Under the pieces are notes generated by a model. That model was not told the DNA's origin and did no database searches. It saw nothing but the letters and a program-made list of their open reading frames with translations. From Actinobacteria bacterium ATB1 (GTDB lineage Bacteria; Actinomycetota; Acidimicrobiia; UBA2766), in the NCBI GenBank assembly GCA_021404985.1, contig QWHP01000089.1:1-9881 (forward strand): a DNA stretch of 9,881 nt, written 5' to 3'. The position numbers and the translations under genes are program-made. Of this stretch, positions 1-6,291 are shown one piece after another. Positions within the stretch are counted from its first letter, which is position 1, and every line of letters begins with the position of its first letter.

Positions 1-2
1 TA

Positions 3-29
3 GCCTGCCGGGTGACCCCGGACGAGTAG
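3..29 (+). CDS. C-terminal tail of an upstream gene (possibly hisC), partial
   Basis: The frame starting at base 3 reads ACRVTPDE and ends at a TAG (27-29) directly abutting the hisB ATG at 30. The abutting stop/start is what one expects of a gene pair in a tightly packed his cluster, where hisC usually precedes hisB in Actinobacteria. HisC proteins often carry an RVT motif close to their C-terminus, but they usually continue another dozen or so residues, so the match is weak. Only eight codons are visible, and identity cannot be settled from this window. Confidence 0.35.
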   Translation, partial: ACRVTPDE

Positions 30-647
30 ATGGACGATCCCAGCAAAACAGACAGCACGAGGCGCCGAGCCCAAGTCGGCCGCAAGACCGCCGAGACGCG
101 GGTCGAGGTCTCCCTCGATCTCGACGGGGGGGATGTCGAGATCGACACAGGTGTCCCGTTCTTCGACCACATGCTTGCCCAGCTCGCCAGGCACGGTGGT
201 CTGGGGCTCGGGATCGAGGCGGTGGGGGATCTCGCCGTCGATGCGCACCACACCGTCGAAGACGTCGGGATCGCCTTCGGCCAGGCCTTTCGTGAAGCAG
301 CGGGCGATCGGGCCGGCCTGAGGCGGTTCGGATGGGCGACTGCTGTGCTCGACGAGGCACGTGTCGAGGTCGCACTGGACCTGTCGGGGAGGCCCTACCT
401 CGTGTGGGAGATGACCCGGGGCGAGGGACGTATCGGTGACTTCGACACGCAGCTCCTCGAGGAGTTCACCCGTGCGTTCGTGGTCGATGCCGGCATCACG
501 CTTCACGTCGTCTGCCGGGCGGGTCGCAACGTGCACCACGTCGCCGAGGCTGCCTTCAAGGGGATCGCACGGGCTCTGTCCGACGCGGTCACGGCCGACC
601 CCAGACGCAGAGGGCAGGTTCCCTCCACGAAGGGGACGCTGGCGTGA
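30..647 (+). CDS. hisB: Imidazoleglycerol-phosphate dehydratase (HisB, monofunctional)
   Basis: Dehydrates imidazole glycerol phosphate to imidazole acetol phosphate in cytoplasmic histidine synthesis. The 205 residues carry the two diagnostic manganese-binding HHxxE motifs, HHTVE at residues 73-77 and HHVAE at 169-173. Other family marks are FFDHML (44-49), FDTQLLEEF in the middle and STKG near the C-terminus. There is no N-terminal HAD phosphatase domain as in the enterobacterial bifunctional HisB, so histidinol-phosphatase must be encoded elsewhere. The length is close to the usual ~195-200 residues. The family core begins near residue 13 (RAQVGRKTAET), so the first dozen residues are a charged leader. 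The ATG at 30 directly follows an upstream TAG. No strong Shine-Dalgarno is visible, so coupled translation is likely. The stop overlaps the hisH GTG by 4 bp. Confidence 0.97.
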   Translation: MDDPSKTDSTRRRAQVGRKTAETRVEVSLDLDGGDVEIDTGVPFFDHMLAQLARHGGLGLGIEAVGDLAVDAHHTVEDVGIAFGQAFREAAGDRAGLRRFGWATAVLDEARVEVALDLSGRPYLVWEMTRGEGRIGDFDTQLLEEFTRAFVVDAGITLHVVCRAGRNVHHVAEAAFKGIARALSDAVTADPRRRGQVPSTKGTLA

Positions 648-1300
648 GCCGGCCTTCCAGGCTGGCCGTTCTCGACTACGGCATGGGCAACATCCGGTCC
701 GTGTGGAGGGCGGCACAGCATGCAGGAGCGGATGCACAGGTCGTGGACTCGCCGAACGCCGTCGCGGAAGGGGCTTTCGACGGGCTCGTCCTCCCCGGGC
801 AGGGCCACTTCGGACGTTGCGTCGACAGTCTTCGCGCCTCGGGGCTCGACAGGGTCGTCAGCGACTGGTGTCAGCGGGGCAAACCCTTCCTCGGGATATG
901 CGTCGGGATGCAGATCCTCGTCGAGGGCTCCGACGAGGGCGGCTCGATCGGGCTCGGCATCCTGCCCGGCCGCTGCATCCGGGTCGGTAGCGACGATCTC
1001 TCCGTGCCCCACATGGGATGGGACCTGCAGACGTGGCCGACCCCGAGCAGGCTGTTCGTAGGCATCCATCCCTCGACCCGCTTCTACTACTGCCATTCCT
1101 ATGCAGTGGCCCCCGGTACCGGGGCGACGGAGACCCATGCCGAGTACGGGGTCGAGTTCGTGGCTGCCATCGAGCGCGACAACCTGTGGGCGGTCCAGTT
1201 CCACCCCGAGAAGTCGTCCAAGGATGGACTCGCCTTCTGGGCGAACTTCGTCGCCCTCTGTGCCGCCGCGGAGGCAGCCGGTTCGAAAGGCGCCTGCTAG
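644..1300 (+). CDS. hisH: Imidazole glycerol phosphate synthase, glutamine amidotransferase subunit (HisH)
   Basis: Class I glutaminase that releases ammonia from glutamine and passes it to HisF. It starts at GTG 644 in a GTGA overlap with hisB, with AGGGG about 8 nt upstream as a possible ribosome site. Family marks are LDYGMGNIRSV at the N-terminus (10-20), the nucleophile elbow GICVGMQ with Cys86, and the His187/Glu189 pair in QFHPEKSS. PHMGW (122-126) and FYYCHSY (147-153) are also typical. The 218-residue length fits, with a short Ala-rich tail. One oddity is that the usual oxyanion-strand PGVG reads PGQG here (51-54), followed by HFG. The catalytic triad is intact, so I expect an active enzyme working in complex with the hisF product encoded two genes downstream. 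Confidence 0.97.
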   Translation: MSRPSRLAVLDYGMGNIRSVWRAAQHAGADAQVVDSPNAVAEGAFDGLVLPGQGHFGRCVDSLRASGLDRVVSDWCQRGKPFLGICVGMQILVEGSDEGGSIGLGILPGRCIRVGSDDLSVPHMGWDLQTWPTPSRLFVGIHPSTRFYYCHSYAVAPGTGATETHAEYGVEFVAAIERDNLWAVQFHPEKSSKDGLAFWANFVALCAAAEAAGSKGAC

Positions 1301-2055
1301 TGGACCTCTACCCGGCGATCGATCTCCTCGGCGGGAGGTGCGTGCGTCTCCAGCAGGGGCGTCTCGACGACCTCACCGTGTACGACGATGATCCGCTCGC
1401 TCGGGCCCAGTCGTTCGAGTCGGCAGGCGCGCTCTGGCTCCACGTGGTCGACCTCGACCGCGCGCTCGAGACTGGACGTGAGAACTCGGCGACGGTGGCC
1501 ACGATCTGCCAAGGAACGCGGCTCCATGTCCAGGTGGGAGGCGGCCTGCGGACCGAGGAGGCATGCGAGACGATGCTGGACTGCGGCGCCGACCGCATCG
1601 TCCTCGGGACCGCCGCCATAGAGGATCCCGATCTCGTGGAGCGTCTCGCCCGACGGCACCCCGAGAGAGTCGCGGCTGCCGTCGACTCCCTCGGAGGCGA
1701 GGTGGCGGTCCGTGGATGGCAGGAGGGCGCTGGGACGACCGTCGAGACCCTCGCGCGACGGCTCGAGGGCATGGGGATTGCTGCACTGCTCGCCACCGAG
1801 GTGTCACGCGACGGCATGTTGTCCGGACCCGACGTAGAGGGTCTCGTCAGGCTCCTCGTGGCCGTCGCGGTTCCGGTGCTCGCCTCAGGAGGGGTCGGCA
1901 GCATCGACGACCTCGTGACCCTCGCAACGCTCCACCGGAACGGGCGGCGGATCGCCGGTGCCGTGGTGGGCAAGGCGATCTACGAAGGCCATGTCGACGT
2001 CGAAGGGGCGATCGCAGCGATGGCCGCTGCGGAGGAAGCAGTGGGGGACTTGTGA
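1300..2055 (+). CDS. hisA: ProFAR isomerase HisA (possibly bifunctional HisA/TrpF, PriA-type)
   Basis: A (beta/alpha)8-barrel isomerase that opens the ribose ring of ProFAR to give PRFAR, the substrate of HisH/HisF. I place the start at GTG 1300, whose G is the last base of the hisH TAG, because family similarity begins at once with LYPAIDLLGGRCVRL. This gives 251 residues, a normal length. The catalytic aspartates are Asp8 (PAIDL) and Asp129 (AAVDS). Phosphate-binding glycines are in VQVGGGLR (77-84) and in ASGGVGS near the C-terminus. Arg138 and Trp140 in VRGW align with Arg143 and Trp145 of mycobacterial PriA, which also does the TrpF reaction. On the other hand, GGGLR and EVSRDGMLSG look more like ordinary HisA. 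I therefore call it hisA and leave the dual function open. Confidence 0.93.
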   Translation: MDLYPAIDLLGGRCVRLQQGRLDDLTVYDDDPLARAQSFESAGALWLHVVDLDRALETGRENSATVATICQGTRLHVQVGGGLRTEEACETMLDCGADRIVLGTAAIEDPDLVERLARRHPERVAAAVDSLGGEVAVRGWQEGAGTTVETLARRLEGMGIAALLATEVSRDGMLSGPDVEGLVRLLVAVAVPVLASGGVGSIDDLVTLATLHRNGRRIAGAVVGKAIYEGHVDVEGAIAAMAAAEEAVGDL

Positions 2056-2825
2056 GGCGCAACACGCTCGCCGTACGGGTGGTGCCGTGCCTCGACGTCG
2101 ACTGTGGGAGGGTCGTCAAGGGCACCCGGTTCGTCGACATCCGGGATGCAGGTGATCCAGTGGGGCTCGCCGCCCGATACGACCGCGAGGGTGCCGACGA
2201 GCTCGTGTTCCTCGACATCACGGCCTCGGCCGAGGAACGCGACACGATCTACGACGTGGTCGAGCGCACGGCCGACGAGGTGTTCATGCCCTTGACCGTC
2301 GGCGGTGGGGTGCGCAACGTCGACGACGTGAGGCACCTTCTCCATGCCGGCGCCGACAAGGTGTCCGTGAACACGGCCGCGGTCGAGAACCCGGGATTGG
2401 TGGCAGAGGCCTCCGACAGGTACGGAGCCCAGTGCATCGTCGTCGCCATAGACGCACGCCGGACAGGTACGTCCTGGATGGTCTGGACCCACGGGGGGCG
2501 CACTCCCACAGGCCTCGACGTCCTCGTCTGGGCGGAGAACTGCGAAGAGCTCGGTGCGGGCGAGATCCTTCTCACGTCGATGGACAGGGACGGCACGCGT
2601 GAGGGTTACGACCTCGAGCTCCTGCGCCGGGTCCGGGACGTGGTCGGGATCCCGATCGTCGCATCCGGGGGAGTGGGAGAGCTGGCGCACCTCGTCGAGG
2701 GTGTAGTCGAGGGCAAGGCGGATGCAGTCCTCGCGGCGTCGATCTTCCACTTCGGTGACCACACCATCGCTGAGGCCAAACAGGCATTGGCCGGCGCCGG
2801 AGTCACCGTCCGCCGCCTGCGCTGA
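2052..2825 (+). CDS. hisF: Imidazole glycerol phosphate synthase, cyclase subunit (HisF)
   Basis: The cyclase barrel that uses HisH-derived ammonia to convert PRFAR to imidazole glycerol phosphate and AICAR, the latter feeding purine synthesis. It starts at GTG 2052 in a GTGA overlap with hisA, with a run of Gs at 2043-2047 as a possible Shine-Dalgarno. The product is 257 residues. The catalytic aspartates are Asp15 in PCLDVD and Asp134 in VVAIDA, separated by 119 residues as in the well-studied Thermotoga enzyme. Other marks are GRVVKGTRF, LDITAS, VGGGVRN (83-89), KVSVNTAA (103-110) and ASGGVGE. The loop after the first strand reads DVDCGRVVKG, with a Cys where Actinobacteria commonly have Ala, which looks harmless. 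The stop at 2825 is followed by an 83-bp gap before hisI. Confidence 0.97.
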   Translation: MRRNTLAVRVVPCLDVDCGRVVKGTRFVDIRDAGDPVGLAARYDREGADELVFLDITASAEERDTIYDVVERTADEVFMPLTVGGGVRNVDDVRHLLHAGADKVSVNTAAVENPGLVAEASDRYGAQCIVVAIDARRTGTSWMVWTHGGRTPTGLDVLVWAENCEELGAGEILLTSMDRDGTREGYDLELLRRVRDVVGIPIVASGGVGELAHLVEGVVEGKADAVLAASIFHFGDHTIAEAKQALAGAGVTVRRLR

Positions 2826-2880
2826 TCTGGCGGCTCGTCCGAGTCGACGCGAAACGGGCGGGCGGAATCGGGAGTCCCGC

Positions 2881-2908
2881 CTACCATCGTCCGCCTACCA
2901 TCGTCCGC
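2881..2908 (+). repeat. Perfect 14-bp tandem direct repeat abutting the hisI start
   Basis: The unit CTACCATCGTCCGC occurs twice head to tail (2881-2894 and 2895-2908) and ends exactly where the hisI ATG begins. CCGC at 2877-2880 extends it as a partial copy. Each unit contains TACCAT, a good match to the TANNNT -10 consensus, so the duplication also duplicates the putative promoter core. Confidence 0.95.
2896..2908 (+). promoter_or_regulatory. Putative -10 element of a leaderless hisI transcript
   Basis: TACCAT at 2896-2901 is followed by 7 nt and then the hisI ATG, so transcription would start on or next to the A of the start codon. No Shine-Dalgarno lies within 25 nt of the ATG. Such TANNNT boxes just upstream of the start are known for leaderless genes in Actinobacteria. 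I see no clear -35 hexamer. A second identical TACCAT sits 14 bp upstream (2882-2887). This is an inference from spacing only. Confidence 0.55.
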
Positions 2909-3295
2909 ATGCCGATCACACTCCTCCCCGACGAGCTCGAAGCCGTGAAGTACGGTACCGACGGGCTCGTTCCAGCGGTGGTCCAGGATGCCGATTCCCT
3001 CGACGTCTTGATGGTCGCCTACATGAACGACGAAGCGCTCCGTCGCACGCTGACGAGTGGTGCGACCTGCTTCTGGAGCCGGAGCCGGCAGGAGTACTGG
3101 GTGAAGGGCGAGACGTCCGGGAACACCCAGAAGGTGGTCGACGTGAGGTACGACTGCGACTCGGACTGCGTCTTGGTCCTCGTCCGTCAGAACGGCGTCG
3201 CATGCCACACTGGTGAACGCTCCTGCTTCCACCGCAGCTTCGGTGGAGGTCTCGGACAGGACCCGTCGGACCCTCCGAGCAACGTCGGGAGCTGA
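2909..3295 (+). CDS. hisI: Phosphoribosyl-AMP cyclohydrolase (HisI)
   Basis: Opens the adenine ring of PR-AMP to give ProFAR, the HisA substrate. It is a zinc-dependent cytoplasmic enzyme. The 128 residues hold the compact cyclohydrolase domain, with FWSRSRQEYWVKGETSGN at 55-72. Metal sites follow the archaeal reference enzyme. Asp82, Asp84 and Asp86 alternate in DCDSD and would bind magnesium. Cys83, Cys99 and Cys106 have the zinc-ligand spacing of 16 and 7. There is no fused HisE pyrophosphohydrolase domain, so hisE must be separate. About 20 C-terminal residues rich in Gly, Pro and Ser extend beyond the core. The ATG at 2909 is chosen because it precedes the conserved region by the usual distance and sits at the end of a -10-like box. 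trpE follows 5 bp after the stop. Confidence 0.96.
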   Translation: MPITLLPDELEAVKYGTDGLVPAVVQDADSLDVLMVAYMNDEALRRTLTSGATCFWSRSRQEYWVKGETSGNTQKVVDVRYDCDSDCVLVLVRQNGVACHTGERSCFHRSFGGGLGQDPSDPPSNVGS

Positions 3296-3300
3296 CGGGC

Positions 3301-4860
3301 GTGCCGGCACCGACAGTCTCCGACTCGGAGCTCGTCGTCTCCCCGGACCCCGAGACCTTCCGCAGCCTCGCAGCCGACTACACCGTCGTCCCCGTCTTCT
3401 GCGAGATGCTCGGCGATCTCGAGACACCCGTCTCGGCCTTCCTGAAGCTCCGAGGTGACCGCAGCTTCCTGCTGGAGTCCGTGGTGCACGGCGAGCAGTG
3501 GGGAAGGTTCTCGTTCCTCGGCCGCGACCCCCTCTTCGTACTCGTGTCGCGGGCGGGTCGCGTCGGGGGTCCCTCCCGCGTCGAGGTGGAGGGTGACCTG
3601 CCGGAAGCCGCCGAATCCGTACGGGACTGTGAGGATCCCCTGGAGGCGATAGAGGAGATCCTCAGGATCCACCGCACGCCTGCCCTGACCGGGCTCCCCC
3701 CGCTCCACGCGGGCCTCGTCGGATACTGGGGCTACGAGACCGTGCGGTTCATGGAACGCGTTCCCGTCACGAACCCGGATCCGCTCGGGGTGCCCGAGCT
3801 CCTTCTCTTCGCGACCGGGACTCTCGTCGCCTTCGACCATTTCCGGCAGCGCCTGGTGGCGGTACGCAACGTCTGGGTGGGGGACACCCGGGATCCTGCG
3901 ACACTCGACCGGCGTTACGCGGAGGCCATCGACGCACTCCACGCCGTGGCATCCGACCTGGGTAGGCCCGTTTCGATCCCGGCCCACACCCCGCGCGTCC
4001 CCGACGAGATCCCCGAACCCGTGTCGAACATGACGTCCGACGAGTACCGTGCCATGGTGTCCACCGCCAAGGAGTACATCCTCGCAGGCGACATCTTCCA
4101 GGTCGTCCTCGGGCAGCGGTTCGAACGTCCTTTCGAGGGCGATCCCTTCGACGTGCACCGCGCTCTTCGGATCGTCAACCCGTCCCCCTACATGACCTAC
4201 ATCGAGCACCCCGACGTCACGATCGTCTGTGCCTCCCCCGAGGAACTGGTCCGCCTCAACGGGGCGACTGTCCTCACGCGTCCGATCGCAGGTACACGTT
4301 GGCGGGGGGCGGACGAGGCCGAGGACGAACGGCTGGCAGCAGGTCTCCTCGAGGACCCCAAGGAACGCGCCGAGCACTTGATGCTCGTCGACCTCGCTAG
4401 GAACGACCTCGGACGCGTCGGAGAGTACGGCAGCGTGCGAGTGCCGGAGTTCATGGCTGTCGAGCGATACAGCCACGTGATGCACCTCGTCTCGACCGTG
4501 GTGGCGCGGACGCGTCCCGGGACGGGGCCGATGGACGTCCTGCGCGCCACCTTTCCTGCCGGGACGGTGTCGGGTGCCCCCAAGGTCCGGGCGATGGAGA
4601 TCATCGACGAGCTCGAACCGTCACAGCGCGGCCCGTATGCCGGTGTTGTCGGCTACGTCGACTTCTCGGGGAACCTCGACACGGCACTTGCACTTCGTAC
4701 CGCGGTCATCTCGGGTGGTCGAGCCTGCGTGCAGGCGGGCGGCGGGATCGTCGCCGACAGCGACCCCGCATACGAGGAGCGTGAGAGCCGCAACAAGGCC
4801 AAAGGCGTCCTCGTCGCCATCGAGGCCGCGGACATGTTGCGGCGCAGCGAGGGAAGATGA
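3301..4860 (+). CDS. trpE: Anthranilate synthase component I (TrpE)
   Basis: Makes anthranilate from chorismate, the first committed step of tryptophan synthesis, with ammonia from a glutaminase (TrpG) not found in this window. The 519 residues cover the N-terminal domain with ETPVSAFLKL and LLES (57-60), the tryptophan feedback site. The chorismate-utilising domain has NPSPYM (293-298), RPIAGTR, AEHLMLVDLARND, GTVSGAPK (421-428), GPYAGVVGY and QAGGGIVADSDP. NPSPYM and LLES together favour TrpE over PabB, and both argue for normal feedback inhibition. The start is GTG 3301, with GGGAG at 3287-3291 as ribosome site. The 5-bp gap to hisI indicates cotranscription of his and trp genes. No leader peptide or attenuator fits in that gap. 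The last codons overlap the next gene as ATGA. Confidence 0.97.
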   Translation: MPAPTVSDSELVVSPDPETFRSLAADYTVVPVFCEMLGDLETPVSAFLKLRGDRSFLLESVVHGEQWGRFSFLGRDPLFVLVSRAGRVGGPSRVEVEGDLPEAAESVRDCEDPLEAIEEILRIHRTPALTGLPPLHAGLVGYWGYETVRFMERVPVTNPDPLGVPELLLFATGTLVAFDHFRQRLVAVRNVWVGDTRDPATLDRRYAEAIDALHAVASDLGRPVSIPAHTPRVPDEIPEPVSNMTSDEYRAMVSTAKEYILAGDIFQVVLGQRFERPFEGDPFDVHRALRIVNPSPYMTYIEHPDVTIVCASPEELVRLNGATVLTRPIAGTRWRGADEAEDERLAAGLLEDPKERAEHLMLVDLARNDLGRVGEYGSVRVPEFMAVERYSHVMHLVSTVVARTRPGTGPMDVLRATFPAGTVSGAPKVRAMEIIDELEPSQRGPYAGVVGYVDFSGNLDTALALRTAVISGGRACVQAGGGIVADSDPAYEERESRNKAKGVLVAIEAADMLRRSEGR

Positions 4861-5798
4861 GCCGCGGCGACGGCACGGGCGGACCCGCCGACGGGTACGA
4901 GTCGCTGGTCCACGGGGCTGGAGCCGTCGTCTGGGACCATGGGGCCGTCGACGTGGCGGGCGCCGATGCAAGGGAGTTCCTGAACGGCCAGCTCTCGGCA
5001 GACGTCAGGTCCCTCGGGCCTGGTGAAGCCTGCGAGTCCCTCTCGCTGAGTCCACAGGGCAGGCTGCAGGGAGTCGGCCGGCTCCTGTGTCTGGACGAGA
5101 GCCGGTTCCGTTACCTCGTCGACCGTGCGAGCGTGGGGCCCGTCGTGGACGCGCTGAAGAGGTTCAAGGTCCGTGTCGACGTCGAGATCCGGGGGGCACG
5201 CTCACTCGACGTCCGGTCGATGGTCGGTCCCGAGGCGGGCAGTGCGGTGTCCGTCCTCACGACCCTGCCGGACGAGCCGTTGACGTTCGTCAGGGAAGGC
5301 CTCTTCACCGTCCTGAAGGACAGCGAGGAAGGCCTCGGTGGATTCGTCGTCGTGTCCGAGGAGGAACCCCCCGAGCTCGAGGGTGTCGTGATCGCCTCGC
5401 CGGCCGCAGTCGACGCCCGCAGAGTCGAGATCGGCTTTCCTATCTTCGGGGTCGACTATGACACGAGCACGATCCCTCACGACGCCGGACTCGTGCCCCG
5501 CGCCGTCAGCCTCGAGAAGGGTTGTTACACGGGTCAAGAGCTCGTCGAGCGGATCTGGTCGCGTGGCCACCCGAACCGCTGTCCGCGCCGCGTGCGACTG
5601 TCGGGCGAGACCGTGCCAACTCCGGGCGCGGAACTCGAGAAGGGCGGCAAGGTCGTGGGTGCACTCACGACGACTGCGTGGTGCCCCGAATGGGATTCGC
5701 CCGGCGGTCTCGGACTCCTCCGTGTGGAGTTGGAGCCCGGCGACCAGGTCGCGGTCACCGGTGCAGGAGCGGCGATGTCCGGAGAGGTTCTTCCCTGA
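4857..5798 (+). CDS. ygfZ: YgfZ/GcvT-like folate-binding protein
   Basis: Belongs to the YgfZ family, tetrahydrofolate-binding relatives of glycine cleavage T protein that help assemble or maintain iron-sulfur clusters. The diagnostic motif is KGCYTGQE at residues 221-228, with the conserved Cys223. Around it are EIGFPIFGVDYD, a hallmark of the barrel, and the following RGHPNR. The N-terminal FLNGQLSADV and SLSPQGR are typical too. The 313-residue length is normal for the family. It is too short for, and lacks the C-terminal features of, a true aminomethyltransferase. It starts at ATG 4857 in an ATGA overlap with trpE, with GAGGGAAG immediately upstream, so it is translationally coupled to tryptophan synthesis. 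A hairpin 33 bp after its stop probably ends the transcript. A functional reason for the pairing with trpE is not evident. Confidence 0.9.
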   Translation: MSRGDGTGGPADGYESLVHGAGAVVWDHGAVDVAGADAREFLNGQLSADVRSLGPGEACESLSLSPQGRLQGVGRLLCLDESRFRYLVDRASVGPVVDALKRFKVRVDVEIRGARSLDVRSMVGPEAGSAVSVLTTLPDEPLTFVREGLFTVLKDSEEGLGGFVVVSEEEPPELEGVVIASPAAVDARRVEIGFPIFGVDYDTSTIPHDAGLVPRAVSLEKGCYTGQELVERIWSRGHPNRCPRRVRLSGETVPTPGAELEKGGKVVGALTTTAWCPEWDSPGGLGLLRVELEPGDQVAVTGAGAAMSGEVLP

Positions 5799-5830
5799 CC
5801 CTTCCCACCTGATCCCTCACAGGCCCTGCG

Positions 5831-5864
5831 CGTCGCACACACCCCGGAGAGGGTGTGTGCGACG
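5831..5864 (+). terminator. Perfect 14-bp stem-loop downstream of ygfZ, terminator-like
   Basis: The arm CGTCGCACACACCC (5831-5844) is an exact reverse complement of 5851-5864, with the six-base loop CGGAGA. It lies 33 bp after the ygfZ stop. There is no T run after it (GTCACTTGG follows), so it is not a textbook intrinsic terminator. T-poor hairpin terminators are, however, common at gene ends in GC-rich Actinobacteria. It probably ends the his-trp-ygfZ transcript or protects its 3' end. Confidence 0.65.
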
Positions 5865-5985
5865 TCACTTGGCCATGCCACGGACCCTGCCCCGCATGGG
5901 GGGCGGGCGGTTCCCCAATTCGCTGCCCCGACGTGGGGAACCGCTGCCAGGCCCCTGTGGTCGTCCCCCTGAAAGGCCAAGGGAC
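5864..5985. other. Nested inverted repeats, candidate structured RNA
   Basis: Four helices can be nested. The outer helix pairs 5864-5874 (GTCACTTGGCC) with 5975-5985 (GGCCAAGGGAC), 10 of 11 positions. The second pairs 5878-5883 with 5955-5960 (one G-U) and continues as CCTG 5886-5889 with CAGG 5948-5951. A small hairpin has CCCC 5890-5893 with GGGG 5900-5903. An 11-bp perfect helix pairs 5907-5917 (GCGGTTCCCCA) with 5934-5944 around a 16-nt loop. The result is a closed three-way-junction shape of about 122 nt. It does not match any RNA class I can recall. The strand is undetermined because inverted repeats fold either way. GC-rich DNA pairs easily by chance, hence moderate confidence. Confidence 0.4.
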
Positions 5986-6006
5986 TCCCGAAACCGACGA
6001 TGGCTG

Positions 6007-6035
6007 GATCGCGATCCCACGTAGTAGGAGCGATC
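6007..6035. other. Hairpin with nested 12-bp palindrome
   Basis: GATCGC (6007-6012) pairs with GCGATC (6030-6035), and TCC 6015-6017 pairs with GGA 6027-6029 inside it. The left arm is also part of the perfect palindrome GGATCGCGATCC (6006-6017), which could instead be a protein-binding dyad. AACCG 5992-5996 and CGGTT 6040-6044 could close it further. The function is unknown. Confidence 0.35.
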
Positions 6036-6280
6036 TCGCCGGTTCCAGCACCCGCGTCGAGGGGCACCATCCTCGTCATACGGGCTGTTCTCGACGTGCT
6101 CAGTGTTCACCGGGGCGCGATTCCTTCCCTGCACCACCCGAGCAGGTGTCCCTCTTTCTGAGACGAGTTTGTGAGAGCTGTCTGGTGGCGCCTCTGCAAA
6201 TCGAGTCCTGGTCATCCTGTCACGCGGCGTCCGTCCGCGCGATCATCGCGGGACCGGAGGACGGAGCGTTCGAGGAAGTC

Positions 6281-6291
6281 GAGGCGAGATG
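6281..6291 (+). promoter_or_regulatory. Ribosome binding site fixing the gpsA start
   Basis: GAGG at 6281-6284 precedes the ATG at 6289 by 4 nt, with a further GAGGAAG at 6272-6278. Together with the dinucleotide-binding motif starting nine residues in, this settles the start. The upstream gap means gpsA is not coupled to ygfZ. Confidence 0.65.

Larger units (their letters stand above)
5799..6288. other. 490-bp intergenic region without a convincing gene
   Basis: Open frames exist on both strands here, but none shows a recognisable motif, a plausible start with ribosome site, or a composition like the neighbouring genes. Their products are Arg/Pro/Gly-rich as expected from GC-rich noncoding DNA. 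No tRNA could be folded and no tmRNA, RNase P, SRP or common riboswitch core was found by eye. The region holds a 14-bp hairpin (5831-5864), a nested inverted-repeat element (5864-5985), a smaller hairpin (6007-6035) and a 13-bp odd palindrome CGCGATCATCGCG (6238-6250). From 6045 to 6237 I see nothing I can name. Confidence 0.75.

Noticed and set aside
1018..1299. Extended open frame upstream of the hisA GTG
   Set aside because: It overlaps hisH in another frame, and HisA family similarity begins only at the GTG at 1300.
3187..4485. Antisense open frame of 432 codons over trpE
   Set aside because: Same explanation: the sense strand is unambiguous TrpE and no motif is visible in the antisense product.
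5934..5944. GGGGAACC in the gap resembling the core of a ydaO-type (c-di-AMP) riboswitch
   Set aside because: The other conserved blocks of that riboswitch are missing, and this stretch is already explained as one arm of an 11-bp inverted repeat.
5907..5944. Possible CRISPR repeat because of its strong dyad
   Set aside because: There is only one copy, with no regularly spaced repeats and no cas genes in the window.
5865..6215. 116-codon antisense open frame in the gap
   Set aside because: The product is Arg/Pro/Gly-rich without motifs or a good start, and part of it is just the inverted-repeat element read as protein.
6195..6215. T-arm-like sequence (AAATCGAGTCC) suggesting a tRNA
   Set aside because: No matching acceptor stem, anticodon arm or D arm could be placed around it.
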